From positions 1 through 32,647 of the forward strand of contig JAFGDW010000108.1 in the NCBI GenBank assembly GCA_016931935.1: 32,647 nucleotides of DNA, in the 5' to 3' direction. A program made the position numbers and the translations under genes. Origin of the DNA: Candidatus Zhuqueibacterota bacterium (lineage in GTDB: Bacteria; Zhuqueibacterota; Zhuqueibacteria; Thermofontimicrobiales; Thiofontviventaceae). This document shows positions 16,109-22,816 of the stretch, piece after piece. How positions within the stretch are numbered: position 1 is the first letter of the stretch; each line of letters opens with the position of its first letter. A model generated the notes under the pieces. The model had not been told where the DNA came from, searched no databases, and saw only the letters and a list, made by a program, of their open reading frames with translations.

Positions 16109-16690
16109 ATGAGTATTGAAACCGAAAATACATTTGAAGATGTGGAATTTAAAGGAATCAGCGGGATTCAAAAGCTAACATCAAAATCGTTCTATAATTG
16201 CCGGTTTATCGGGTGCGATTTTACGAGCAGTGATTTTTCAGGAACGCTGTTTTCGGATTGCCATTTTCAATCGTCAAACCTGAGTTTGATCACGTTAGGC
16301 GGTACCAAATTGCACACCGTTGAATTTAAGGAATGTAAACTGGTGGGCGTCGATTTTACGTCAATTAGCAAACTCATTATAAAATTTGCTTTTTATGATT
16401 CTTTGGTATCTGGCTGTAATTTTTCCCAACTCAAATTAAAAACGACAGATTTCATCAACTGCCAATTGAATCAAACTGATTTTTTTCAAACTGATCTGAC
16501 ACAATCCGATTTTTCACGAACAGATTTAACAGAAGCCATCTTTGAAGAGACGAATCTGACGAGCGCCAATTTTGTCGATGCCCGCAATTATGATATTAAT
16601 CCGCTTAAGAACAAAGTAAGACACGCCACGTTTTCCATGCCCGAAGCTGTGACATTGTTGAATGCGCTTGATATTAACATTGAGTACTAA
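16109..16690 (+). CDS. Pentapeptide-repeat protein (Qnr/MfpA-like architecture)
   Basis: This 193-aa protein is composed of A(D/N)LXX-type repeats: CRFIGCDFTSSDFSGTLF, CHFQSSNLSL, TDFFQTDLTQSDFSRTDLTE, TNLTSANFVD. They would build a right-handed quadrilateral beta helix of about 7-8 coils. A loop-like break occurs at FTSISKLIIKFAFYDS. The C-terminus (ATFSMPEAVTLLNALDINIE) is the helical capping motif seen in Qnr-type proteins, which mimic DNA and protect gyrase. Whether this one binds gyrase cannot be told from sequence. Ribosome site AAGAGG lies about 12 nt upstream. Confidence 0.9.
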   Translation: MSIETENTFEDVEFKGISGIQKLTSKSFYNCRFIGCDFTSSDFSGTLFSDCHFQSSNLSLITLGGTKLHTVEFKECKLVGVDFTSISKLIIKFAFYDSLVSGCNFSQLKLKTTDFINCQLNQTDFFQTDLTQSDFSRTDLTEAIFEETNLTSANFVDARNYDINPLKNKVRHATFSMPEAVTLLNALDINIEY

Positions 16691-16742
16691 TATGAATGAC
16701 CAGTTGAAAATAATGGCCGATTGAAATTTAACAATTTATCAC

Positions 16743-16822
16743 GGTTCGACGGAGTAAATCCTGAGTTTATCGAAGGACCCACTGTGAAGGTTGCGCTACA
16801 GTCTGAGCGTAGCCGAAGGCGA
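16743..16822. repeat. Degenerate TCGAAGG-type dispersed palindromic repeat
   Basis: The gap 16691-16992 contains GGTTCGACGGAGT, CCTGAGTTTATCGAAGGACC and TCTGAGCGTAGCCGAAGGCG. These are two versions of the widespread intergenic words CTGAG..T..TCGAAGG and GGTTCGAC, parts of which pair (GGTTCGA with TCGAAGG-like). This is a REP-like element common in many bacterial genomes. The rest of the gap is AT-rich and holds a weak promoter-like TATTTTAG near 16960 for the GH8 gene. Confidence 0.55.
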
Positions 16823-16992
16823 TTCGTTCGAATGATCATTCATACTACTAATTAAATTTTTTTAGAGGAAATCTATTTTCTGTAGTAATGCATACATTAT
16901 TCGTTTTTCAGCGCCCTAAAAAAACATTGTTGTTCGATGTTTAATTGATCTGAAATATTTTAGTAGCAGATAAATAAGGAAAAGTACTTATC

Positions 16993-18141
16993 ATGAGAAA
17001 ACAAATTTATTTAACAGCGATTCTGATTGCACTTGTTTTTGAAACGGGATTTGGACAAACTTCCAGACCTTTTCCTCAGAATGTTGATTATTCATTTGGC
17101 TTTAAACCAAGTACAATTACTTCTGAAGTGGCACAAGACACCTATAATAAATGGAAAGAACGTTACCTTATTGAATGTAACGGCGGTTATCGCGTTATCT
17201 GCGAGGGTCACGATGAAACACGGGTGGAGGCAATCGGGTTTGGTGCGATTTTAACAGCTTATTTCGGCGATAAAAAAGAATTTGATGGATTGTATAAATT
17301 TTATAAAAGCAAACGCACAGAAAATGCCAATTATATGATGGCGTGGAATGTAAGCTGCGATGGCATCAATGATCCGGGAAGCGCCACCGATGGCGATATT
17401 GATGTCGCCTTTGCACTCGTCGTCGCATATAATCAATGGGGTGGAGATTATTTAAAGGAAGCGAACAAGGTGATTCAGGTAATTAAAAATAGTGTCGTGA
17501 CAACCTGTGATACGCTGTTAGCACTCGCTCCGGGGTATTCAAAGGAGTCCGATATGGGGCCCATGTGGGGAGGCTGTGAACTAACCGATATTCAATATTA
17601 TACACCGGCATTCTTCAGAATTTTTGCAGAAGTAAGTGGTGATAATGACTGGAATAAACTGGCAGATGATACATATACCATTTTAAATGCTGCAGCCAAT
17701 CCGAAGACGGGTCTGGTGCCCGATTGGCAATCCGTGAGCGGAATTCCCGGGGGAAATTCTAATCGTGTTCCCTATTTCCGTTATGATGCCTGCCGGGTTC
17801 CCTGGCGTATGGCGATCGATTATTTGTGGAATGGAAATCCGCACGCCGGGGAGTGGTGTAAAAAAGTAACTGATTGGGCATATAGCATTGGTCCCGAGAA
17901 TATTAAAGATGGCTATAATCTTGATGGTACCGAAAATAGCCAGGGTTTTCATAATAGCGCATTTGTTGGTGGATTTGCTGTTTCGGCCATGTGCAATAGT
18001 CAGGAAGTTGCTAATGCTTTCGGTACAGAAATGACGAGTAGTACATTAGGCGATGACCATTGGTTTGTGCTCAGCACGCGCGCAGTTTATTTATTGCCAA
18101 TCACCGGAAATTTCTGGGAACCAACTGTGACAAGCAAATAG
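16993..18141 (+). CDS. Secreted glycoside hydrolase family 8 enzyme (endoglucanase/chitosanase type)
   Basis: The protein has 382 aa with an N-terminal signal peptide (MRKQIYLTAILIALVFETGF, cleavage near GQ). The family 8 signature is at 131-149: ATDGDIDVAFALVVAYNQW, only one residue off the PROSITE-type pattern. E79 in ETRVEAIGFG corresponds to the catalytic acid glutamate and D265 in YFRYDACRVPWR to the general base position known from GH8a enzymes. The enzyme would hydrolyse beta-1,4-glucan or chitosan by inversion, outside the cell or in the periplasm. An ordinary number of Cys residues (about 9) for a secreted protein suggests some disulfides. No carbohydrate transporter or other polysaccharide gene is adjacent. 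Exact substrate unknown. Confidence 0.9.
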   Translation: MRKQIYLTAILIALVFETGFGQTSRPFPQNVDYSFGFKPSTITSEVAQDTYNKWKERYLIECNGGYRVICEGHDETRVEAIGFGAILTAYFGDKKEFDGLYKFYKSKRTENANYMMAWNVSCDGINDPGSATDGDIDVAFALVVAYNQWGGDYLKEANKVIQVIKNSVVTTCDTLLALAPGYSKESDMGPMWGGCELTDIQYYTPAFFRIFAEVSGDNDWNKLADDTYTILNAAANPKTGLVPDWQSVSGIPGGNSNRVPYFRYDACRVPWRMAIDYLWNGNPHAGEWCKKVTDWAYSIGPENIKDGYNLDGTENSQGFHNSAFVGGFAVSAMCNSQEVANAFGTEMTSSTLGDDHWFVLSTRAVYLLPITGNFWEPTVTSK

Positions 18142-18231
18142 CGATGACTCACCAGCTTTTGAAATTCCAGGAGTATTAAACTCGTTGTAAAATAATCAGT
18201 GAACCAGCACTCAATTGAAAAGAGAATACGA

Positions 18232-19119
18232 ATGATCAAGACAAATGCACTCAATATCGTGGAATTTTCCATACAATGCCAGCCCGGACCACCAAAACAC
18301 CGAGGTGACTGGCGGATTTCTCATGAAGGTACACCATTTATTTTGCCATCGATTGGCGGCATTACCATGAACGTGCAGGTGGGCGATCCGGCGTTTGGTT
18401 GGGCAGCCGATCATTTGGAACCAGGCGTGAGCTGTATCGTGGATACGAATAAGCCATTCGAACATCCGAATATATCGTTGCAACTCTATTCATGTGTGGG
18501 GAATAAGGCACGAGTCATTTCTGGTGAGGCGAAAGATAGTGTCGGTTACGTGATTGGCCATCATGGCGGATCGGAACATATCATTGTTGATTTCCCACGG
18601 GAAATAAAAGAAAAACTTACTTATGATGATAAAATTATGGTCTCCGCAAAAGGCCAGGGATTGAAATTACTGGATTATCCGGATATTCATCTGTTCAATC
18701 TCGACCCGGAATTACTGGATAAGCTCAATATCACGCCGGTCGGTAATGGCGCGCTCGAAGTCCCGGTCACAACCAAAGTGCCGGCTGTGTGTATGGGGTC
18801 TGGTGTTGGCGCATCCCATGTCGCCAAAGGCGATTACGACATCATGACCAGCGATTCTGATCTGGTGCGGCAATACCAGTTGGATAATATCCGGTTTGGA
18901 GATTTCGTAGCGTTGATGGATCATGACAACCGTTATGGCCGGGCATATCGCAAAGGCGCCGTTTCCATCGGCATTGTGGTGCACAGCAATTGCCTGCTCG
19001 CCGGTCACGGCCCGGGTGTGACGACAATTATGACATGCCAAACCTCGCTGATCAAGCCAGTGATTCGTCCCGATGCGAATATCGCGGATGTGTTGGGGAT
19101 TGGGACGCGGTTGGGGTAG
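18232..19119 (+). CDS. DUF4438 domain-containing protein
   Basis: This 295-aa protein is read from the ATG at 18232 ([15 protein letters not shown]), which carries GAGA-like Shine-Dalgarno sequence; the GTG 11 codons upstream has no such signal. Family blocks: [64 protein letters not shown] and [23 protein letters not shown]4438 members occur in Thermotoga and other bacteria and archaea; no activity is established. The many conserved Asp and His could bind metal, as speculation. It follows GH8 by 90 bp on the same strand. Confidence 0.85.
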   Translation: MIKTNALNIVEFSIQCQPGPPKHRGDWRISHEGTPFILPSIGGITMNVQVGDPAFGWAADHLEPGVSCIVDTNKPFEHPNISLQLYSCVGNKARVISGEAKDSVGYVIGHHGGSEHIIVDFPREIKEKLTYDDKIMVSAKGQGLKLLDYPDIHLFNLDPELLDKLNITPVGNGALEVPVTTKVPAVCMGSGVGASHVAKGDYDIMTSDSDLVRQYQLDNIRFGDFVALMDHDNRYGRAYRKGAVSIGIVVHSNCLLAGHGPGVTTIMTCQTSLIKPVIRPDANIADVLGIGTRLG

Positions 19120-19203
19120 GGTTTGATATCGTATACTCTTCCCAAAATTATTTTTGAACTTGAACAAAGCGATTAAATCGTTCTGAACGAAAACACCTAC
19201 ACA

Positions 19204-19310
19204 TGTCATTTTGAGACGTTTTGTCGAAGAATTTGTAACCTCGCTACATTTACAGAATCAATAATATTAGTGGTTATGGAGTTTTCGTCGCCTCGCTCCA
19301 CAAAATGACA
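19204..19310. repeat. MITE/REP-like element with TGTCATTTTG terminal inverted repeats
   Basis: TGTCATTTTG (19204-19213) and CAAAATGACA (19301-19310) are perfect inverted termini of a 107-nt non-coding segment containing GTCGAAGAATTTG and TCGCCTCGCTCC. It matches the pattern of the widespread TGTCATTCTGA...TCAGAATGACA intergenic repeats, here with altered ends. It sits in the 513-bp gene-free gap 19120-19632, whose other notable content is the three 3'-tail units from 19458 onward. Confidence 0.6.
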
Positions 19311-19457
19311 ATATATTGAGTTTTTGTTCAAACAATATTTATGCTGTTTTCGAGAACGAAGGTAAATATTAGAAATAATCAGATTATGCAAATTGATATG
19401 CAATTTGCAAGTTAAACTTTCAAATTGCAAAAAATGCAGTATTTGGATTGTTTTAAT

Positions 19458-19514
19458 CTTCTTACAACAAACGAATCCCGATACAAAAAAACATATCGGG
19501 ATCTCTATTTCCAG
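19458..19514 (-). repeat. Third, most decayed hairpin/3'-tail unit of the permease at 19633
   Basis: On the minus strand GATCC is followed by a 21-nt insert and GATTCGTTTGTTGTAAG. Removing the insert gives DPIRLL, a remnant of NPIESLRYE. The hairpin is still strong: ATCCCGATA (19475-19483 on plus) with TATCGGGAT (19494-19502). The left limit is approximate because the gene-end similarity fades. Confidence 0.5.
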
Positions 19515-19573
19515 TTATTCATAATGCAATTCATCAACTCCGTTAAACAACTCGGAATTTCGATTTTGCGACT
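19515..19573 (-). repeat. Second hairpin/3'-tail unit of the permease at 19633 (59 nt)
   Basis: This unit is 59 nt like its neighbour and ends in GTT GAT GAA TTG CAT TAT GAA TAA. Removing about 15 nt after AATTCC gives NSVDELHYE-stop, a diverged copy of NPVEALRYE-stop. The stem has decayed to TCCG/CGGA. Confidence 0.65.
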
Positions 19574-19632
19574 TTATTCATATCGCAGTACTTCAATTCC
19601 GACAAGAACCATCGGGATTTCGTTCTTCGCAG
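19574..19632 (-). repeat. First hairpin/3'-tail unit of the permease at 19633 (59 nt)
   Basis: It begins directly after the gene's TAA. Spacer CTGCGAAGAACGA resembles the end of the gene itself (TTGCGCTGACC before its Asn-Pro codons). AATCC is followed by the 16-nt insert CGATGGTTCTTGTCGG, then AATTGAAGTACTGCGATATG and AATAA. Without the insert it reads NPIEVLRYE-stop. The frame through the insert is also open (EIPMVLVGIEVLRYE). Confidence 0.75.
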
Positions 19633-22062
19633 TTATTCATAGCGAAGAGCCTCAACAGGATTGGTCAGCGCAATCCGAATCGCCTGCCAGCTAACGGTAA
19701 GTATGGCGATAAGCAACGCCAAACCGCCAGATAGAACAAAGACCCACCAGCCAATATCCGCATGATAGGCGAAATTTTGCAGCCAGCTCCACATAAAATA
19801 AAACGCCACTGGCCAGGCGATAACGCTGGCAATCGCGACCAATTTTACAAATTCGCGCGACAGCAGCCCGATAATGCCCGGTATGGACGCGCCCAAAATT
19901 TTCCGCACGCCGATTTCTTTGGTGCGTTGTTCGGTGATGTATGTTGAGAGTCCCAACAATCCCAAACACGAAATAAATATACTTACGATTGCAAATATTC
20001 CGATAAGCTTTCCGGTGGACTGCTCGCTGCGATAATAACGATCCAGGCGCTCGTCGAGAAAATAGGTTTGTAACGGTTGACCATCGGTGAACGTGGCCCA
20101 TTGTTCCTTAACGCGATCGACAATTTCCGGAATGTCGCCGCGGATGCGCATGACGATCCGGGTTGGCGATCCATGATACAGCAAAACAACCATTGGCGCG
20201 ACTGGCAAATAGAGCGGTTCGTAGTGAATATCATCAATCACGCCGATAATCTGCAGTGGCCGTTCTCTGTATCTGAAAAATCCAATTATTTGTCTGCCAA
20301 CGGCCGGTTCGTAGCCTAAAATGGCAGCGGCTTTTTTATTGATGATGACAACGTCGGTTGAATCTGATCTGATATCTCTTGAGAAATAACGTCCTTCGAG
20401 CAGTTTCACATCTAATGTTGACAGATAATCGAAATCGCAGAACAGTTGACGCATCATGGACAGCGTGGTATGGTCGTCGCCTTCAGGACGGTAGACACCG
20501 CTGCTGATGTCGTTACCAGGCAGATTTTGGGTGTAGCCTGCCGCTATCACACCGGGAATATTAAGCATGACCTCCCGGAATGCCTTTGTGCGATTGCCCA
20601 ATAGCCAGGTGTTATCGACTACCAGAGCGTGTTCTTTGTTGAAGCCAAGCTTCGTCGCATGAATAAACGCGAGTTGACGATACACTACAAATGTGCCGAT
20701 GATCATAACAATGGCAATGACAAACTGTGTCGTCACCAGCACGCTGCGCATTCGGCCGCCGCGCAAGCCTGAGCGAATTTCTCCCTTCAGCACCTTTACG
20801 GGTTGAAAGGAAGATAAAACAAACGCCGGGTATAATCCGGCCAGCAGGCCGACAAAAAGTGTAAACAGAACCAGGCCGGGTATCAGCCACGGCGTTGAAT
20901 CAAGAGAAAGTGATAATGATTTTCCACTCAACGTGTTAATTGCCGGCAATACTGATTGTGTGGCAATGAGGCTAACAATCATAGCAAGCGCCGCGTACAG
21001 AATGGCCTCGCCAAGAAACTGGAAAATAAGTTCGGATTTTCCTGATCCCATGGTTTTGCGAATGCCAACTTCTTTGGCGCGGCGAGTGGAGCGGGCCGTG
21101 CTGAGATTCATGAAATTGATGCAAGCGATCAACAGAATAAAAATCGCAATTATGATGAATCCGTACACCAGCGCCAGATTTCCGGCCGGGAATATCTCCT
21201 CATCCAGTTTGGAATGCAAATGAATATCGGTAATCGGCTGAAAGTGATAGCGATAATACATGCCCTGCCGGACCATATCATCCCAGTTGGTGGCGAATTG
21301 CGCTTCAATCAGTGGGCGGATTTTTTCAGAAACGATGCTGTTAAACGTTGCCTCCGCTTTCGCCGGAGATGCGTCTTTACGAAGCTTTACATAGGTGTTC
21401 CAATTATTGCCGATCCAGGTTGGAGTGTCCCCAAATGATAATGATATGGAAGATGCGAGAAAATCGAATCGCCAGTGCGATTGGGGTGGGAAGGCCTTCA
21501 CCACGCCGCATATCATAAACTGGAATCGGCCATCAAGCAGCAGCGATTTCCCTAATGCAGGGGCATTGCCAAAATATTTTCGTGCCATTTTATCGGTCAG
21601 CACAATGGTGTTTGGCTGTTTCAGAAACGAGTGAATATCCCCTTCCAATGCTTCACAAGTGAACACATCGAAAAAGCTGGAGTCAGCGAAAAATACTAGC
21701 CATTCATTGAATGCTTTATCATCGTAACGCACCGCCCAGTTGCGTGTGCCGCCGGAGCCGGAAGCGCCGCGAAAACATGTGGCGGCTTCCACTTCGGGCA
21801 GCTCGGTTCGTAACGCTTCCGACGCCAGGCCATTGCTGCGCACTGTTTGGAATGCCTTTTCCTGCAATTGGGCGTCCAGTGTCAGTCGATAAATGCGTTC
21901 AGCGTCTTTGTGAAATCGATCAAATGAAAATTCATCGTGCACCAGCAGAAAAATGATCAGGCTGCACGTCATGCCAATCGCCAATCCTGTGATGTTAATA
22001 ATAGTATTGCCGGTTTGCTTCCTGAAATTCCGCCAGGTTATTTTTAAGAAATTTTTTATCAT
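19633..22062 (-). CDS. FtsX/MacB-type ABC transporter permease
   Basis: The start is set at the ATG at 22062 (809 aa) with CAAGG about 8 nt before it; the TTG five codons upstream is part of that leader. Membrane segment about 20-42, DEFSFDRFHKDAERIYRL, first extracytoplasmic domain with a Gly/Ser-rich FRGASGSGGTRNWAV stretch, membrane cluster with INFMNLSTAR and KEVGIRKTMGS, a mid segment (TQFVIAIVMIIGTFVVY), second extracytoplasmic domain, last FtsX domain with TKEIGVRKILGAS, end NPVEALRYE. It stands alone in its transcript: divergent from the DUF4160/DUF2442 genes upstream and followed by three stacked tail units. No ATPase nearby. Confidence 0.93.
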   Translation of the reverse strand: MIKNFLKITWRNFRKQTGNTIINITGLAIGMTCSLIIFLLVHDEFSFDRFHKDAERIYRLTLDAQLQEKAFQTVRSNGLASEALRTELPEVEAATCFRGASGSGGTRNWAVRYDDKAFNEWLVFFADSSFFDVFTCEALEGDIHSFLKQPNTIVLTDKMARKYFGNAPALGKSLLLDGRFQFMICGVVKAFPPQSHWRFDFLASSISLSFGDTPTWIGNNWNTYVKLRKDASPAKAEATFNSIVSEKIRPLIEAQFATNWDDMVRQGMYYRYHFQPITDIHLHSKLDEEIFPAGNLALVYGFIIIAIFILLIACINFMNLSTARSTRRAKEVGIRKTMGSGKSELIFQFLGEAILYAALAMIVSLIATQSVLPAINTLSGKSLSLSLDSTPWLIPGLVLFTLFVGLLAGLYPAFVLSSFQPVKVLKGEIRSGLRGGRMRSVLVTTQFVIAIVMIIGTFVVYRQLAFIHATKLGFNKEHALVVDNTWLLGNRTKAFREVMLNIPGVIAAGYTQNLPGNDISSGVYRPEGDDHTTLSMMRQLFCDFDYLSTLDVKLLEGRYFSRDIRSDSTDVVIINKKAAAILGYEPAVGRQIIGFFRYRERPLQIIGVIDDIHYEPLYLPVAPMVVLLYHGSPTRIVMRIRGDIPEIVDRVKEQWATFTDGQPLQTYFLDERLDRYYRSEQSTGKLIGIFAIVSIFISCLGLLGLSTYITEQRTKEIGVRKILGASIPGIIGLLSREFVKLVAIASVIAWPVAFYFMWSWLQNFAYHADIGWWVFVLSGGLALLIAILTVSWQAIRIALTNPVEALRYE

Positions 22063-22091
22063 ATAAATACCTTGCAATTAACTCAAGCGCC

Positions 22092-22120
22092 TTGATTTTG
22101 ACGTTAAAATATGTTATATT
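22092..22120 (+). promoter_or_regulatory. Putative promoter for the DUF4160/DUF2442 genes
   Basis: TTGATT (22092-22097) and TATATT (22115-22120) are separated by 17 nt. They are followed by AGGGG about 7 nt before the ATG at 22148. The region is shared with the divergent permease start at 22062. Confidence 0.45.
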
Positions 22121-22147
22121 TAGAGAACAAAAAAGGGGATAATAAAA

Positions 22148-22417
22148 ATGCCAGTTATTTCCATGTTTTACGGTATCATAATATATATGTATTTTCAGGA
22201 CACTGATAAACATCATTTGCCTCATATTTAAGTGAAATATCAAGACGACGAAGCAGTGTTTTCAATTCCAGATGGAATACTGTTCGAAGGTGTAATACCG
22301 CCTAAAAAAGACAATCTGGTGAAAGCATGGATAACCATTCATGAAGATGAATTGCTGGCTGATTGGAAACTCGCCGTTGAAGGTAATCCAGTTTATAAAA
22401 TTGATCCTTTAAAATAG
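22148..22417 (+). pseudogene. DUF4160 family gene interrupted by an in-frame TAA
   Basis: From ATG 22148 (AGGGG upstream) the frame reads MPVISMFYGIIIYMYFQD, TDKHHLPHI, then TAA at 22229-22231, then in the same frame GTG and KYQDDEAVFSIPDGILFEG to DPLK. The family consensus at this point, from memory, is LPHIHVKY, so the stop replaces the conserved His in the signature motif. Two base changes from CAT are needed. The downstream 61 codons could be reinitiated from GTG 22232, but no ribosome site precedes it. The rest is well preserved, so the lesion looks recent, or it is a sequencing error. The partner DUF2442 gene, 9 bp downstream, is intact. Confidence 0.8.
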
Positions 22418-22426
22418 AGGTCGACC

Positions 22427-22669
22427 ATGAATCCTAGAATTAAAAGCGTACAAGCAAATGATGATTTTACATTATCATTGGAATTTACTAATAATGAGAA
22501 AAAAATTTTTAATGTAAAACCATATCTGACAAAAGGTATTTTTAAAGAACTTAACGATATAACCCTATTTAAAACAGCTAAAGTATTTGATGGAACAGTG
22601 CAATGGATTCATGAACAAGATTTGTGTCCGGATACATTGTATTTAAAAAGCGTCCCGGTTAAAAACTAG
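22427..22669 (+). CDS. DUF2442 domain-containing protein
   Basis: This 80-aa protein begins MNPRIKSVQANDDFTLSLEF. It then has FNVKPYLTKGIFKELND, LFKTAKVFDGTVQWIHEQDL and CPDTLY, the standard DUF2442 pattern (short strand-rich fold ending in a W-x-x-x-x-D-L-x-P-D-T-L motif). DUF4160 and DUF2442 genes are often adjacent, and the pair has been suggested to behave like a toxin-antitoxin-type module; I treat that as unproven. GAGGTCGACC precedes the ATG. Confidence 0.88.
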   Translation: MNPRIKSVQANDDFTLSLEFTNNEKKIFNVKPYLTKGIFKELNDITLFKTAKVFDGTVQWIHEQDLCPDTLYLKSVPVKN

Positions 22670-22693
22670 ACCTGTTGCTAATTCATAAACAAA

Positions 22694-22756
22694 TTGTTTA
22701 TACAACAATGAATGGATCCCAATGCAAAAACGCATCGGGATTTTTTTGCTTCAAAG
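22694..22756 (-). repeat. Second, decayed hairpin/3'-tail unit of the permease at 22817
   Basis: Removing the 19-nt insert after AATCC gives AAT CCG ATC CAT TCA TTG TTG TAT AAA CAA, that is NPIHSLLYKQ, against NPIESLRYE-stop in the gene. The stop codon and two key codons have mutated. The hairpin ATCCCAATGC (22716-22725) / GCATCGGGAT (22732-22741) is intact apart from one G-U pair, and seven T follow on plus. Confidence 0.65.
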
Positions 22757-22816
22757 CTATTCATACCGCAAACTTTCGATCCCGATATAAAACATCGGGA
22801 TTTCGTCCTTACTAGG
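22757..22816 (-). repeat. First hairpin/3'-tail unit of the permease at 22817 (60 nt)
   Basis: It begins directly after the gene's TAG and ends in a second TAG. AATCC, then the 16-nt insert CGATGTTTTATATCGG, then GATCGAAAGTTTGCGGTATG and AATAG. Without the insert it is NPIESLRYE-stop, the exact peptide end of the gene. Stem ATCCCGAT (22779-22786) / ATCGGGAT (22794-22801). At 60 nt it stays in frame with the gene, so readthrough of the first TAG would append PSKDEIPMFYIGIESLRYE. Confidence 0.8.

Noticed and set aside
18712..19209. 165-codon minus-strand frame opposite the DUF4438 gene
   Set aside because: No ribosome site and low-complexity His/Arg-rich translation. The plus strand has a recognised family with conserved blocks.
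22716..22801. ATCCCGAT hairpins seen only as ordinary transcription terminators
   Set aside because: They may terminate transcription, but each lies at a fixed position inside a copy of the permease gene end, which a plain terminator does not explain.
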